This document shows, one piece after another, positions 1 through 10,171 of a stretch of 64,000 nt of DNA. The position numbers and the translations under genes were made by a program. The DNA is from Eunapius fragilis (Eukaryota > Porifera > Demospongiae > Spongillida > Spongillidae): NCBI GenBank assembly GCA_963681505.1, contig OY811986.1:2389554-2453553 (forward strand), in the 5' to 3' direction. Each line of letters begins with the position of its first letter. Position 1 is the first letter of the stretch. Under the pieces are notes generated by a model. That model was not told the DNA's origin and ran no database searches. It was given only the letters and a program-made list of their open reading frames with translations.

Positions 1-218
1 ACTGAACTTTGAACAAATCTTATGTGGAATTCTTCCGATACCATAAGGAACAATCATATTATCTACCTTCACTTGAATTTGTACAAATTGTGCAGCCCCT
101 AAAAAGCCAAGATCCTTCCATATGGACACCATGTGCTTTGAAGTTCCTAATTACATTGAAGTTCCTAATTACATTTCCAAATGGTTGTCGTTTATTTGAT
201 CTTTTTACCATTATGTAG

Positions 219-307
219 CAGGCATCGCGACCTATAGGCGGACACTGAAGCGCACTCCCAGTGAAGCTGAATCGAAAAGAAGGACCATTCGATCACGGCA
301 ACAGAGA
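219..307 (+). CDS. candidate internal exon of an unrecognised gene
   Basis: A pyrimidine-rich tract ending TATGTAG at 218 precedes an open frame with many Arg, Lys and Ser codons. The frame runs to a GTAAGT donor at 308. The splice leaves the frame in phase 0 and it continues in the exon at 359. The peptide contains RRTL and RTPSEAESKRR, a basic stretch. I recognise no domain. Both splice signals and frame continuity support it as a real exon, but the gene may be a fragment, since nothing upstream in the window completes it. Confidence 0.45.
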
Positions 308-358
308 GTAAGTTTTCAAATGAAATACATGACTTGTGTTTGTATCATGTGATAACAG

Positions 359-568
359 GTGTGGGAACGGCGATCTGCCCATATATGTAATGAAGAAAAA
401 GATAAATGGGTTCCATTAAGACCAGCACACATGTCCGAGGAAGAAGAGCTAGGAGGAGCGATGTTAAGAAAGAGGCCCACCTGGAGGTCTGAAGAGCTGG
501 ATGCGTTTCTTGAAACACTGGACAAGAGAGCAGACGTGACATCAACGTCCGCTGCGCGAAAAGAATGA
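359..568 (+). CDS. second exon of the same unrecognised gene; 51-bp intron upstream
   Basis: The intron 308-358 has GTAAGT and AACAG borders and is only 51 bp long. The exon continues in phase 0 and begins with a Val codon. It encodes about 69 residues rich in charged amino acids (VWERRSAHICNEEKDKW, then MSEEEELGG, then WRSEELDAFLETLDKRA), and ends at TGA 566-568. The last part could form an amphipathic helix. No catalytic motif is visible and I do not recognise the family. The in-frame stop may be the true end or the first sign of decay. Longer frames on the opposite strand at 316-692 look like shadows because they have no splice or composition support. Confidence 0.45.
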   Translation: MWERRSAHICNEEKDKWVPLRPAHMSEEEELGGAMLRKRPTWRSEELDAFLETLDKRADVTSTSAARKE

Positions 569-757
569 AAATTGGGCTCTCCACTATAGGCAAGCTTTCC
601 TGATGGTCTTCCGACATAGATGCTCTGTGCTGCTGTATAAATTGACCTGCACAATTTTTAAATCGTGCACGTGTGTACTTTTTATCCATCATCTGTTACT
701 ATTAAATTAGTAAAATGAATATGGAACGAGGAATATGAATATGATGAAGAGTACATA

Positions 758-917
758 GTTATACTTAATGTTATGCTTAAGTTATACCCTTTGTTACTAA
801 CATTGTTATACACAACTGCTCATAGCGTCCCAATACGCAATGTTATACTGAAGCGTATAACATATGTATAACGTGTGGATAACGGAAGAATACACACGTT
901 ATACAGTACAGTATAAC
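758..917. repeat. cluster of GTTATAC/GTATAAC heptamers
   Basis: Eight exact copies of GTTATAC or its reverse complement start at 758, 781, 805, 842, 855, 866, 898 and 911. Partly similar sequence (ATACTG followed by GCGTATAACGTATG) lies at 49646-49740. This suggests a dispersed element made of short inverted words rather than chance. Confidence 0.5.
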
Positions 918-1299
918 AATGCCTTTTACACCGTGATAGTCCGCTATCCTATATGTCAATACAGCATGAAAATGTGACATTTCATTCTGGATGAAATGTA
1001 GCTAAAATATGATATTTCAAACATCAATCATTCATCATGAAATCCCACTTCTGGCCCAGTGAATGTGACGAAGATTGTTTTCAAAACATGATTGTGAAGA
1101 GTACCAGAAGAGTATGAAGATTATGAAGAATATGATGAGAAAAAGATAATGAAAGTGATTATAACCATGAAGTTATGATGATGACTGTAAAAATAATGAT
1201 AAGTGTAAGGATGATATTGCAAAGAATGTAACGAGTGTAAGAACTGTGAGGAAGTTTACGACAAAGAATGTGAACAAGGCGATGATGAGATAATAGAAA

Positions 1300-1975
1300 A
1301 TGATGCTACATCATGCAAATGTGTGGAATATGAATTTGATTGTGAAGGTGATACCAGTGTGTGTGCAAGACAGTAGCATGGAAAGTAGTGGCGTAGGAAT
1401 GCAACTGCTCTTCATTGATTGTATCATTCTTGATGAGAAGAGTGATGCATTAATTGTGGTATCACGCCTAGAGGCTGAACGCCAAGCACTCCACCATCGC
1501 TTTCCTCACCTAAGATGAGTCATTTTTCAAAGTGACAATGCAAAGAATTTTGCTGGATAGGTGACAAAAATGTTCATACACTAAGCCTCAACATTTTAAG
1601 GCCGTTTTTTGCTAAGAGAAACACAAATGCAAAGGTTCTACAAGGCAAAGTAATGCCAATAATGCTGCACTGCATTATGCTAATAAAGTCTTGGCAACTC
1701 GAGACTTTACAATGGGGATGGTCAGTCAGCAGTCAATAGTTACAAGAACCAATGAAGTATCAGTGTATGCCTCATTTGAGGGAAATTTTCGTTTGTATGC
1801 AATACCAAACTGACAACTTAAAGACCATAGAAAAGCAAAAATAGGCTTACTGTTTCTGAAACATTTTGCTCGTTTGACAAATCAAGGGTGTGCTGTAGGG
1901 GTACAATATATGTCCTGTTGGCTCCACAATGTTGCTTTAACTCTTTGTGCGCCAATACGGATGATGTAGTTAATT
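1300..1975 (+). pseudogene. decayed coding scraps, family uncertain
   Basis: Short open pieces in different frames read like the remains of one protein. One contains SDNAKNFAG near 1530-1560. Another, of about 34 codons from 1701, contains SQQSIVTRTNEVSVYASFEG. A third runs from about 1820 and contains CAVGVQYMSCW. Between them are stops and frame changes. The SDNA-type word is the kind of motif seen near catalytic aspartates of transposases, but I cannot name a family. The region just upstream (1060-1290) is GAN-rich with only short frames. Confidence 0.25.
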
Positions 1976-2068
1976 GATTATTTGCCAGATTAAGGCTACC
2001 CATTTCTTAGTAGTCGTCATTCTTGAAGAATCTCATGGTTAGCTTACTTAATGTTTAATCCAGGGTAA

Positions 2069-2107
2069 ATCCTTATTTTAGGATGTCGTTATCCTTTAAA
2101 TAAGGAT
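2069..2107. repeat. degenerate palindromic repeat (ATCCTTA..TAAGGAT), copy 1
   Basis: ATCCTTATTTTAGGAT at 2069-2084 is followed by ATCCTTTAAATAAGGAT at 2091-2107. This is an imperfect doublet of the motif seen perfectly at 3247-3282. Confidence 0.5.
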
Positions 2108-2242
2108 CATCTTTTGCATTGCATATTTTTGCTAACCAAGTAGGATAAAATTAATGGTTATAGTCAATTGTATACTGACTAGCCTCCATAACAATCTTTA
2201 AATGTTCAATGTCCATGTGGTAAAACAGGGAGGAAGTGGCAC

Positions 2243-2277
2243 ATCCTTAAGGATTGACACCATCCTTAAATAAGGAT
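2243..2277. repeat. palindromic repeat, copy 2
   Basis: ATCCTTAAGGAT (2243-2254) and ATCCTTAAATAAGGAT (2262-2277) form a second doublet of the same motif. Confidence 0.5.
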
Positions 2278-3246
2278 CACAACAGTAGAGATTATTGACC
2301 ATAAAAACCATAATGGTTTTTAAACTCTTGATTTTATCTGATAGCCAGTTTATCCAGCTATACTCACAACCTGATTCATCAAAGAAAAAGCTTGTGGTTA
2401 ATAAATTATGCTTATATTTACCATAACACTTCAAAACTAATATCAAGCATTTGTATAATGACGTGTACTGATGTAGATGCTCCCTTCTGCTCAAACGCCC
2501 GTGTGCAGGACGTTACCTTAGCATCACTGAAACCATGTGCACTGCATGTGGCCGCTCCATTGAACAGTTTACTTTATAGTCCTATATCATTAAGTACAGT
2601 ACTAGTACCATGTAGAATGGTGCATGGGGGGGGAGGGGTTTACTGGAGATCTAGGAAGCGTTGCCAATTGGCATACGATATGTGTTCGAGCTTAGTGGAG
2701 CTAAGCCCCAATTAATCAGACTCGAGGAGACCACGCCATTGCCTAGGTGTACTATTAGCTGTTGCTGCCACTGTCATTTGACGAATCATGCAGTGCTGCC
2801 GCTTTGGTCACCTATAGGCCTACATGTATGTCATCCGCACCTTACTGAGGAATTACATCCGTCGCTTTCTGTGGCTCCCCTAGGTATCTAAGCAGGGTTG
2901 CTTAGCTTGACGCTTTCGAGTGTATGCAATCACTTCAATCTTTAAAAGTAGCGTAGATTGTTGACGCCGTGGATATTGTTCCACAGATCCATCTGACAGT
3001 GTACATTATACTCCTAGAAACCTGTCCTTCCTTGCCATACGTTGCTTTGAGTTAATTTTGCTTACTATTATATTGCCAGCGGCAAATGGCGGTTTCGCCG
3101 TATTTAAACTGTATTACCAGTTTTTGAGCAAGCCAAACCTGTTTTAGTCGCGGCAGTATCGCTGATCTGCATGATCTTGAATCTAGTGAATCACTACTAT
3201 AAAACAAAGTACCAACTTTACATCATTCTTTTAGAAAGTGGTCATC
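2278..3246. other. no gene recognised
   Basis: Only short frames without recognisable domains. A G run lies at 2626-2636. Otherwise the stretch is unremarkable AT-rich sequence between two copies of the palindromic repeat. Confidence 0.5.
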
Positions 3247-3282
3247 ATCCTTATTTAAGGATGGCCATCCTTAAATAAGGAT
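3247..3282. repeat. perfect 36-bp palindrome, copy 3 of the repeat
   Basis: Two 16-bp units flank GGCC and the whole 36 bp equals its own reverse complement. It is the cleanest of three doublets in 1.2 kb. Confidence 0.6.
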
Positions 3283-3528
3283 TGCGGGAGATTAAACATT
3301 AACACCGGTTCCATGAGAAACGGGTACATTTTACGTGTTTTCTTTTGGGATTTCTAAAACTAAAATGTGTAAAATGTTTATCGATCAGTTGGATGATGGA
3401 ATATATCTTTTTTTTCTCCCTACAGGTTGAGAATTCAGGACTTGCATTTTTTGAATGTGAAACAGTCCGAACAGTTACCCAAAAAACCGCACTTTTTTAA
3501 AACATCATAGCCAGCAATACGAAGGACT

Positions 3529-3640
3529 TGTAACAGAGCATGAAATGTACTGGGGACGAGCGCGCATGCGTGAGAGAGAACTCAGCTCCGGAGTGTGTGT
3601 TTTGTACGGTTGTTGGTGTTGAGTACATAAGATTATTACA
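3529..3640 (+). repeat. 5' LTR (112 bp)
   Basis: TGTAACAGAGCATG to GATTATTACA, repeated at 8113. It is unusually short for a Gypsy LTR. GAGTACATAAG near its end may contain a weak TATA-like element. Confidence 0.93.
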
Positions 3641-3660
3641 TTGGCGCAGCCGGCAGGATG
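3641..3660 (+). other. probable primer-binding site
   Basis: The bases directly after the LTR begin TTGGCGCAGCCGGC. A TGG start just inside the 5' LTR is where a tRNA 3' CCA end anneals in this superfamily. I cannot name the tRNA without a comparison. Confidence 0.5.
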
Positions 3661-4490
3661 GCTACAGATAAGAGGTGTCAAAAAAGGAACCAACCGAGGG
3701 AAGTAAGCGTGGGACTGTGATTCCCCCTGTGGAGTTCTCTGGACAGGGCAATTGGACCACGTGGATTCGAAAGTTTAACAGTTTGGCAGAACTGTATTCT
3801 TGGAGTGACTCGGAGAAACTCATCTGGTTGGAATCCAAGCTTACGGGTCAGGCTGGTCGTGCATTTGAGACACTCGACGAATCTGCAAAAAAAGATTTTG
3901 ATGTGGTTGTGGAGGCTCTTACATGCTGATTCGAACCGGAGGCAAAGCAGCAACTTTTCCAGGAAAAGTTACTTGCCTATGAAAGGAAAGAGGACGAGGA
4001 CTGGGCTACAGTCGCAGAGAAATTGAAAGAACTCGCGTGCCGTGCTTACCCAGATTCTGATGATTTGGCAGAAGGGTTTGCCTTATCGCGGTTCCTTACC
4101 CTCTTAGAGCATGATATGGATTTGGCGATCGGTGTTCGAAGAAGCACTCCAAAGAAGCTTGATGATGCGGTTAGCGAAGCTATACGACTCGATTGTATCA
4201 ACCAGGCTGTCAAACGGTCTAGACCAATAGGCGTGCATGCCATCCAACATCCAAACAATCATGGTAACCACTCAACCCCGCCAAGCAGTGAGATGCAGCA
4301 AGTATTCAAGGGCATTGAAGACCTGAAAGCCTTTCAAGAGCATAACTTCTCTTCCATTAGAGGTCAGTTAGAGAATCATGAGGAACGGCTCCGTCTCATT
4401 GAAAGTGGTAGTGCTGTTCGCTCTGGTAAGAAGCAGGCCCATCAGATGAACTGTTTTAGGTGTGGCAAACCTGGCCAGTAGATCAGGTAC
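3658..4490 (+). pseudogene. gag remnant of the Gypsy element
   Basis: An ATG at 3658 right after the primer site is out of phase with the main frame that runs 3675-4481. That frame has one internal TGA at 3927-3929 and ends at a TAG inside the zinc knuckle. The protein has a capsid-like N-terminal half (WTTWIRKFNSLAELY, then WLESKLTGQAGRAF), a coiled-coil-like segment around 4290-4390 and the nucleocapsid start CFRCGKPG. The expected His of the CCHC knuckle reads Gln and is followed by the stop. Its role would have been the particle shell and RNA packaging. Confidence 0.75.
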
Positions 4491-4559
4491 TGTGCAAGGT
4501 TGTAAGCATGGTCAGAATGGTGATAACAACTCATACTATTCAGGGCATCAAGGATCAAA

Positions 4560-4945
4560 AATCCTTACTATTCCTGGAACGAATAGTAATGGTTGTTTTC
4601 TTAGTGGTTATCTGAACAATCATCCTGTTAGTTTTTTACTGGACACTGGGGCTGATGTCTCCGTAATAAGACGAGATGCATAGGAGGCTGCTGGAGGCGA
4701 TGTAACGGCAACAAGTCCATGGGACGGGAGAGACGAGTTGTAAGCGCCTCAGGGGAAAGGTTACACGTGGTGGGAACCGATGTCTTATATGTGAGGTTAG
4801 GGACAGAAGTGTTTCAACAACCTTTCATTGTTGTTATGGACCTTCCCATGGAAGCAAACTTGGGTGCTGACTTCATCAAATGCAATCATTGCAATTTGGA
4901 TTTTGCTAATAATGAGTGCATATTTATGGACAGGAAGGTGAAGTT
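4560..4945 (+). pseudogene. aspartic protease remnant of the Gypsy element
   Basis: The retropepsin active-site loop FLLDTGADVSVI is encoded near 4633-4670. A TAG at 4681-4683 ends this frame. The rest of the domain, including a flap-like stretch and the second conserved region (ANLGADFIK), continues in another frame at 4719-4945. It would have matured the polyprotein. The catalytic DTG is intact but the frame break makes the copy inactive. Confidence 0.75.
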
Positions 4946-5289
4946 TCAACAGGAGAAAAGGAGAGAATCCAGACTACACCCAGATTCACAAAACCCCCCA
5001 CTATATGTACTGCTATTGTCACTGATCATGATACCACTACAATTCCACCAAAGCATGAGATGGAAGTGTTGGGGGCCACTTCACCAGCTATACGACAAGG
5101 CAATTGGATCCTGGAGGCAAGCAAATCTTTAAAGGTGTCACTACGCGTTGCTAATGCAATTGTTGCACCAAAAAATGGAACTGTACCACTGAGAGTCTTA
5201 ATCTTAAGTTGGGAAGTACTCACCATTCATCCAGGTGATCAGTTGGCAATGATTGAACGCCTTAGCAAGTCTCAGGGTGCAGTCGTGGC

Positions 5290-6500
5290 TACCTTGACAG
5301 ACCAGCAAGAACTACGAAGTAGCCGTACCTGCCGGGTGGTATCTGACGAAAAGCAAAAGGCTCTGTGGGAGTTAATAAAGAAGAGGACTCCTGAACTGAC
5401 AGAGGAACAAAAATTGATCCTTCATCAGCTGTTTGTTAAGGGTGCAGGTGTTTTTCCTGACAAGAAGGGGGAAATAGGCAAGACCACTATTCTTCAGCAC
5501 AAAATATACACAGGAGAGGCAGCACCTATTCGACAGACTCCTCGAAGGATCCCAGTGTCCCAACGTGAAGAATGCAGGAAGATTCTAGATGACATGCTCC
5601 GTCAAGGGGTAATTGCACTATCATCTAGCCCTTGGGCATCACCAGTCGTCTTAGCACGGAAGAAAGATGGCTCATCACGTTTCTGTGTGGACTACCGGTG
5701 TCTAAACACAGTCACGCGGAAGGATGTGTATGTCTTACCAAGGATAGATGACACATTAGATGCATTGTCCGGCTCCAAGTGGTTTTCTACACTTGATCTG
5801 GCCAGTGGGTACTGGCAGGTGGAAGTGGCCCCTTAGGATAAGGAAAAGACTGCTTTTTGTACCCAAGAAGGCTTGAGTTTCAGACAATGCCATTTGGGTT
5901 GTGCAATGCCCCTGCAACCTTTCAACGTTTGATGGATTTTGTGTTACCAGGCCTGCTGTGGTCGTCATGCCTAGTGTATTTGGATGACGTGATTATCATG
6001 GGAAGAACATTTGACGACCATTTGAAAAACCTCGCGTTAGTGTTGGTATGTCTGCAAGATGCTGGGTTGAAGTTGAAGCCAGAAAAGTGCACATTCTTCC
6101 AGAAGGAAGTGCTTTACCGTCTTTCCTGTGGACAGAGCAATGTGATGGAGCATTTCATAAATTAAAACAACAGCTAACTACTGCTCCAATCCTGGCATAC
6201 CCTGACTTCACTTTACCATTTATATGGATACTGATGCCAGCAACCATAGCCTTGGAGCTATGTTATCGCAAGAGCATGAAGGGAGTGAGAAAGTTGTTTG
6301 TTATGACAGTAAACTGCTCAGCAAAGAGGAACAGTCATATTGCATCACAAGGAAGGAACTCTTGGCAATTGTTACTTTTGTAACAAAGTTCTGTTCAGAT
6401 CTGCTCGGGAGGCACTTTTATGTACGGACAGACCATGGTGCACTGGTTTGGCTGCAGAATTTTAAGGAACCAGAATATGCAAAATCTCTAGGCCCAACGA
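5290..6500 (+). pseudogene. reverse transcriptase and RNase H remnant of the Gypsy element
   Basis: Fingers and palm are readable: SPWASPVVLARKKDGSSRF, then VLPRIDDTLDAL, then WFSTLDLASGYWQVEV with the first catalytic Asp. A TAG at 5834-5836 interrupts. The frame changes to MPFGLCNAPATFQ and the YLDD box at 5978-5989. After the KPEKCTFF motif near 6090 a segment of the connection region appears deleted. RNase H then starts at about 6220 with DTDASNHSLGAML and the KELLAIV block. A second deletion falls after 6470. All key motifs are present, in pieces. Confidence 0.85.
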
Positions 6501-6529
6501 TGCGAGCATTGATCCAGCAATGGGAACAA

Positions 6530-7426
6530 CTCCTTGTTAAGGACCACACCCTTTATCGGAAGTACGAGAGTCCCAATGGAGCCACTTGCAGACTTCAACT
6601 TGTAGTACCTGCACCTCTCAGATCTAGCATATTGCATCAATTACACGAAGCACCAGCTGGAGGACATCTTGGAGAGGATAAAACCCTTCACAAACTCCGG
6701 GAACGTTTTTATTGGTCTGGACATCAAAAAGATGTGAAGGTCTGGTGCAGAACATGTAAAGACTGTGCTTCAAGGAAATGGCCAGTGCCAAAGAGAAGTG
6801 CTCCACTGACACCTATCAGAGTTGGCTACCCACTCCAGATGATAGGTATCGATTTTCTGGGTCCATTGGTAGAAACTGATGCAGGAAATAGGTATGTCCT
6901 GGTAGTCGATGACCATTTCACTAAGTACACGAGTGCATTTGCCGTTAGTAACCAGGAAGCTGAAACAGTTGCAAAGGTTCTTATGGAGGAATATTTCTGT
7001 GACAAAGGTTTTCCTGAGCAGCTTCACTCTGACCAAGGAACACAATTTGAATCGAGCTTGATTACAGAGATGTGTAAAGCAATGGAAATCAGGAAAACTA
7101 GAACAACTGCTTACCACCCAGCATGCAATGGTGAAATAGACCGTTTTAATAAGACGTTAGCTGACATGCTGGCTACCGCTCTAGAAGGTCACCACTTTGA
7201 CTGGGACAAACAGCTCAAGATGGCTTGCTTTGCCTATAACACCAGTGTACATGCAACTACTGGCTACACGCCTTTCTATCTTATGCATGGGTACGAGGCG
7301 CGGTTACCAGTTGATGTTGTTTGTGGATCAGCACCCCATGAATCGGTTTCACATCATGATTATGTTGCTGATATGCATCAAAGGATAGCTGCTGCCTTTG
7401 AAAGAGTACGGGAGCGAACAGGCTGA
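6530..7426 (+). pseudogene. integrase remnant of the Gypsy element, catalytic Glu changed to Asp
   Basis: The HHCC zinc domain is complete (HQLHEAPAGGH, then CRTCKDC). The core follows, with the first Asp in IGIDFLGP and the second in LHSDQGTQF. The position where the family has Glu in a G-x-x-E-R-F-N context reads Asp (GAC at 7139-7141, within GEIDRFNKT). A TGA ends the frame at 7424-7426. The enzyme would have joined the cDNA to the host chromosome. The E-to-D change and the stop both argue that it is dead. Confidence 0.85.
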
Positions 7427-7462
7427 GAGCAGGAAAGACAGAAGCAGTACTATGATCAATAG

Positions 7463-8071
7463 GTGCACGGTGCACCATTTGAAGTGGGGGATCTTGTATG
7501 GCTGTGGCACCCTGCTATACCTAGAAAAAACAGATATTGTGCAAAGTTCCACAGGGTATGGCAGGGTCCACACATCATGGTCAAACGTATATCAGACAGC
7601 ACGTATCGCATTCAGAGCCACAAAAACAAGCGACTACAACAAGTTGTTCATTTTGATCGTCTTAAACCATGCAACCCAAGAATAAGGATTGAGATTGAAG
7701 CACAGCAACAATCAGTACCACGTAATGACCACCTGTCTCACACTACAAGAATCATTGAGGCCCCCGCAGTTGACAAGCCATGTGTGATTGATGCAACTGA
7801 GGAGGATGACTTTGAAGGGGTATCACATCGAGAAGTGAATGAATTGGCCACAACGGAGCAAAACCGAAATGAATAGGTTATGGACGCTGATGAACATGTT
7901 ATTGTACATCAAGATGCTGAAATAGTAGGTGATATGGGTCAGACGAGTGAATTAGATATAGATACTGCTGAACCCAACCTAATACCAGCTGTTGATGTCA
8001 CAGAATCAAGAAAGTACCCGACAAGGCAAAGACAAGAACCAGATAGATATGGACGCTATGTTAGCCATTGA
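7463..8071 (+). pseudogene. integrase C-terminal GPY/F module and tail
   Basis: After a stop at about 7460 the frame reads FEVGDLVWLWHPAI, then VWQGPHIMVKRISDSTYRI. This matches the GPY/F module that follows Gypsy integrase cores and helps DNA binding. A hydrophilic acidic tail ends with RKYPTRQRQEPDRYGRY before the polypurine tract. A TAG at 7874-7876 splits the tail. Confidence 0.7.
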
Positions 8072-8094
8072 AAGCATATGAGGACATATGCTTC

Positions 8095-8112
8095 CAAAGA
8101 AAGAGGGGGTAG
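8095..8112 (+). other. polypurine tract
   Basis: The purine-rich run AAAGAAAGAGGGGGTAG sits directly before the 3' LTR, where plus-strand cDNA priming would start. Confidence 0.75.
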
Positions 8113-8224
8113 TGTAACAGAGCATGAAATGTACTGGGGACGAGCGCGCATGCGTAAGAGAGAACTCAGCCCCAAAGTGTGCAGTTTGTACGGTTGTTGG
8201 TGTTGAGTATATAAGATTATTACA
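8113..8224 (+). repeat. 3' LTR (112 bp)
   Basis: Matches the 5' LTR with about 8 substitutions and no length change. It is followed by the target duplication GACT at 8225-8228. Confidence 0.93.
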
Positions 8225-8402
8225 GACTTTATTTGATGCCAGTATGTAACCAACCACTTTGCCATACTATTTGAGCTAAATACAAGCATTAAACACTGGT
8301 TGTTAGCGTTTGTTGCTGTATCGCATCTTGTAGATTGATACATATATATTATTCATTGTATCGTGCATGCGCTTATTACATTCTCTAGAGTATGTTAGAA
8401 TT

Positions 8403-8885
8403 TCATTTGTAACATATGTTTACATTATTGTATAATGAAAATTGATAGCAAAACATGTCTGCTATTACACCTGTTGTAGGAACACTTGACAATACAGATT
8501 TTTGATATTCTTGTATTCCCTTGATCAAATCACTCTTATTTCCTGACTTTAGGCAGTGTTCTTGCGAAAAGACTTTAAGCTGCTTCACCTTCAGGTGATG
8601 TAGGTCCTCAGCAGACCAATCAATTTCAGTATCATTTGATTGGAGACTATTACAATGTGCAGTCCTTCCACTTTTAACCCCTCTACTACTCTCTTCTTGT
8701 TCAGCAGGATACTTTCGTTGACCAATTCTTTGGTACACCATCTATATTGACCAACAACTGGGACTTCTGAGAGTAAAAAAAAGTCCACCTGTGTATTGAG
8801 CAACAAGCCTGGCTTGCACTGCCTCTGCAGACACCTTATGACGGCTTTTAACTGTGCTTCCCTCTACACCCTGTCCCGCCAGCAT
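8403..8885 (-). pseudogene. SAP-domain protein remnant
   Basis: Reading the minus strand from ATG at 8885, an open frame runs to 8403 with a single TAG at 8744-8742. The first part contains VKSRHKVSAEAVQARLVAQ. After the stop, residues such as LHHLKVKQLKVFSQEH and GNKSDLIKGIQEYQ fit the two-helix SAP DNA-binding motif (leucine spacing, then G-x-K-x-x-L-I). SAP domains bind AT-rich DNA in chromatin proteins and also occur in some transposon proteins. The frame stops in low-complexity sequence, so it is probably one broken exon. Confidence 0.5.
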
Positions 8886-9021
8886 TGTGCAATAAATTCT
8901 CCAATTCTTTTGGTCATCTGTGGATGTTGATTATTTGTACAATGTGCCCAAACTATAAATAGAGAAATGACACACATGTGGGTATGACTTCCCAATAGAT
9001 ATACTAGCTAGTCATATCAAT

Positions 9022-9093
9022 AAATGTGACACTTCATTAGTTGATTTTGAGTCATCAGATGATGATATTTCCATCATTAACAAGGATGAAATG
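9022..9093 (+). pseudogene. candidate acidic exon upstream of the HECT exons
   Basis: An open stretch reading DFESSDDDISIINKDEM ends at a GTAACA donor at 9094. Acidic linkers commonly precede the HECT-like domain in this family. The start of the exon is uncertain. Confidence 0.3.
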
Positions 9094-9403
9094 GTAACAA
9101 GTAATTAATTAACCTTATCAATGTTGTGTAAGGAGGGCTTTCATCATGAAGAGAGCTGTTATATCTTTGATCACTGGTGCCAAAATCTCAAGTAGTGTTT
9201 TAAGTGAAGAAGAAAGTTGTGAAGCCACTGTTGGCAAGATAGCTATTTATTGTGTGCACAGTCAATGATTTAACATTTTATGATAGGATTCTGCAGTATC
9301 TGGCACAAATACTATGTAAGCTGTAGGATTATAAGTACTTGTTGTGCATAGTAATTTCAGTCTAACATTATCCTAAACCTGAAATCAAATTTGGCATCAT
9401 CAG

Positions 9404-9600
9404 AACCACTAAGAATTACAGTTAGAAGGAAACATATCTTTGTCAATGCTATGGAAAAAAGATTTGACCCTAGACTGCTAAAGGTATACCAACTGATTCA
9501 TGCAGCATTTCTACTGCGTGCATTGTGCTTTAAGGTGAAAGAGTAAGGTGTGGACCTTGGTGGTCTTCAGTGGGAATTCTTTACCTTCCTGTCCAATGCA
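9404..9600 (+). pseudogene. HECT-like ubiquitin ligase N-lobe remnant (two exons)
   Basis: An exon at 9404-9483, after CATCATCAG and before GTATAC, encodes PLRITVRRKHIFVNAM, the R-R-K plus hydrophobic pattern that opens HECT N-lobes. The next exon, around 9505-9600, carries a TAA and then GVDLGGLQWEFFTFL. This corresponds to the HECT signature G-E-x-G-V-D-x-G-G-x-x-x-E-F-F. The order and spacing fit a HECT E3 related to G2E3-type proteins, enzymes that pass ubiquitin through a cysteine in the C-lobe. The in-frame stop and an Arg-to-Trp-like change indicate a pseudogene. Confidence 0.6.
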
Positions 9601-9762
9601 TCATCCATTGTATTATTACACGGTTTTAAAAAGTAATAATATTACTGAAATTCAGGTCAGATATGCATGCATGCACTATGTATAATCTTGAATTGCTTGT
9701 TACTGTGCAGGCACAGCATTTCTACTAATTAGGTGTATATACTGCCATGTCAGTTGTACTAG

Positions 9763-9883
9763 GTGGGGCCTTCCAGTTGTGGCAGAAGCTGTATACGATT
9801 ATATATTGTCTGGTAAATGCACTAATATTGAAGTCAATATCAGCGATATTCCTGATGATGGTGAATCTGAGATTGCACTGAAG
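9763..9883 (+). pseudogene. HECT-like remnant, next exon, with a GC donor
   Basis: The exon follows a TACTAG acceptor and encodes GLPVVAEAVYDYILSGK and NISDIPDDGE, a block found after the N-lobe signature in these HECT-like proteins. The donor reads AAG|GCAAGT, a GC-AG intron, and the frame continues without a break in the exon at 9979. No C-lobe with a catalytic cysteine follows here. A separate C-lobe exon lies 19 kb away at 28912. Confidence 0.5.
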
Positions 9884-9978
9884 GCAAGTTAGTGTAACCT
9901 TTTAATTACTGTAAGCCTATTTATAAACACTTTGCCATATTCCATGCTTTTCATACCTTAGTATGTTATATTATGCAG

Positions 9979-10063
9979 GTTATGCAGGCAAGCACTGATC
10001 AAAATGAAGTCGGTTGCACCAGCAAGGATTTCAATAAAAATATGCTATGGGTGTCATTATGAT
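9979..10063 (+). pseudogene. HECT-like remnant, following exon
   Basis: Starts after TTATGCAG in frame with the previous exon (VMQASTDQNEVG) and runs to a TGA near 10063. Confidence 0.35.
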
Positions 10064-10171
10064 GTTGCTGGGTATTGTTTGAGGCAATTGTCTCAATTAG
10101 AAACCATGGCTACTATTTTTTGAGTTTAAATGGATCACACTGTATTTCTGAATGATACATTGATTTTCTAG

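Larger units (their letters stand above)
3529..8224 (+). mobile_element. complete but inactive Ty3/Gypsy LTR retrotransposon
   Basis: The element is 4,696 bp. It is bounded by two 112-bp direct repeats that start TGTAAC and end TTACA, and by a perfect 4-bp duplication GACT at 3525-3528 and 8225-8228. Inside, in order, are gag with a zinc knuckle, aspartic protease, reverse transcriptase, RNase H, integrase and a C-terminal GPY/F-type module. Protease-RT-RNase H-integrase order is Ty3/Gypsy. Every domain has stops, frameshifts or deletions, and the LTRs differ at about 8 of 112 sites, so the copy is old. No envelope-like frame is present. Confidence 0.93.

Noticed and set aside
316-692. Two overlapping minus-strand frames of 112 and 115 codons
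   Set aside because: They are antisense to a spliced plus-strand exon with correct borders and show no domain.
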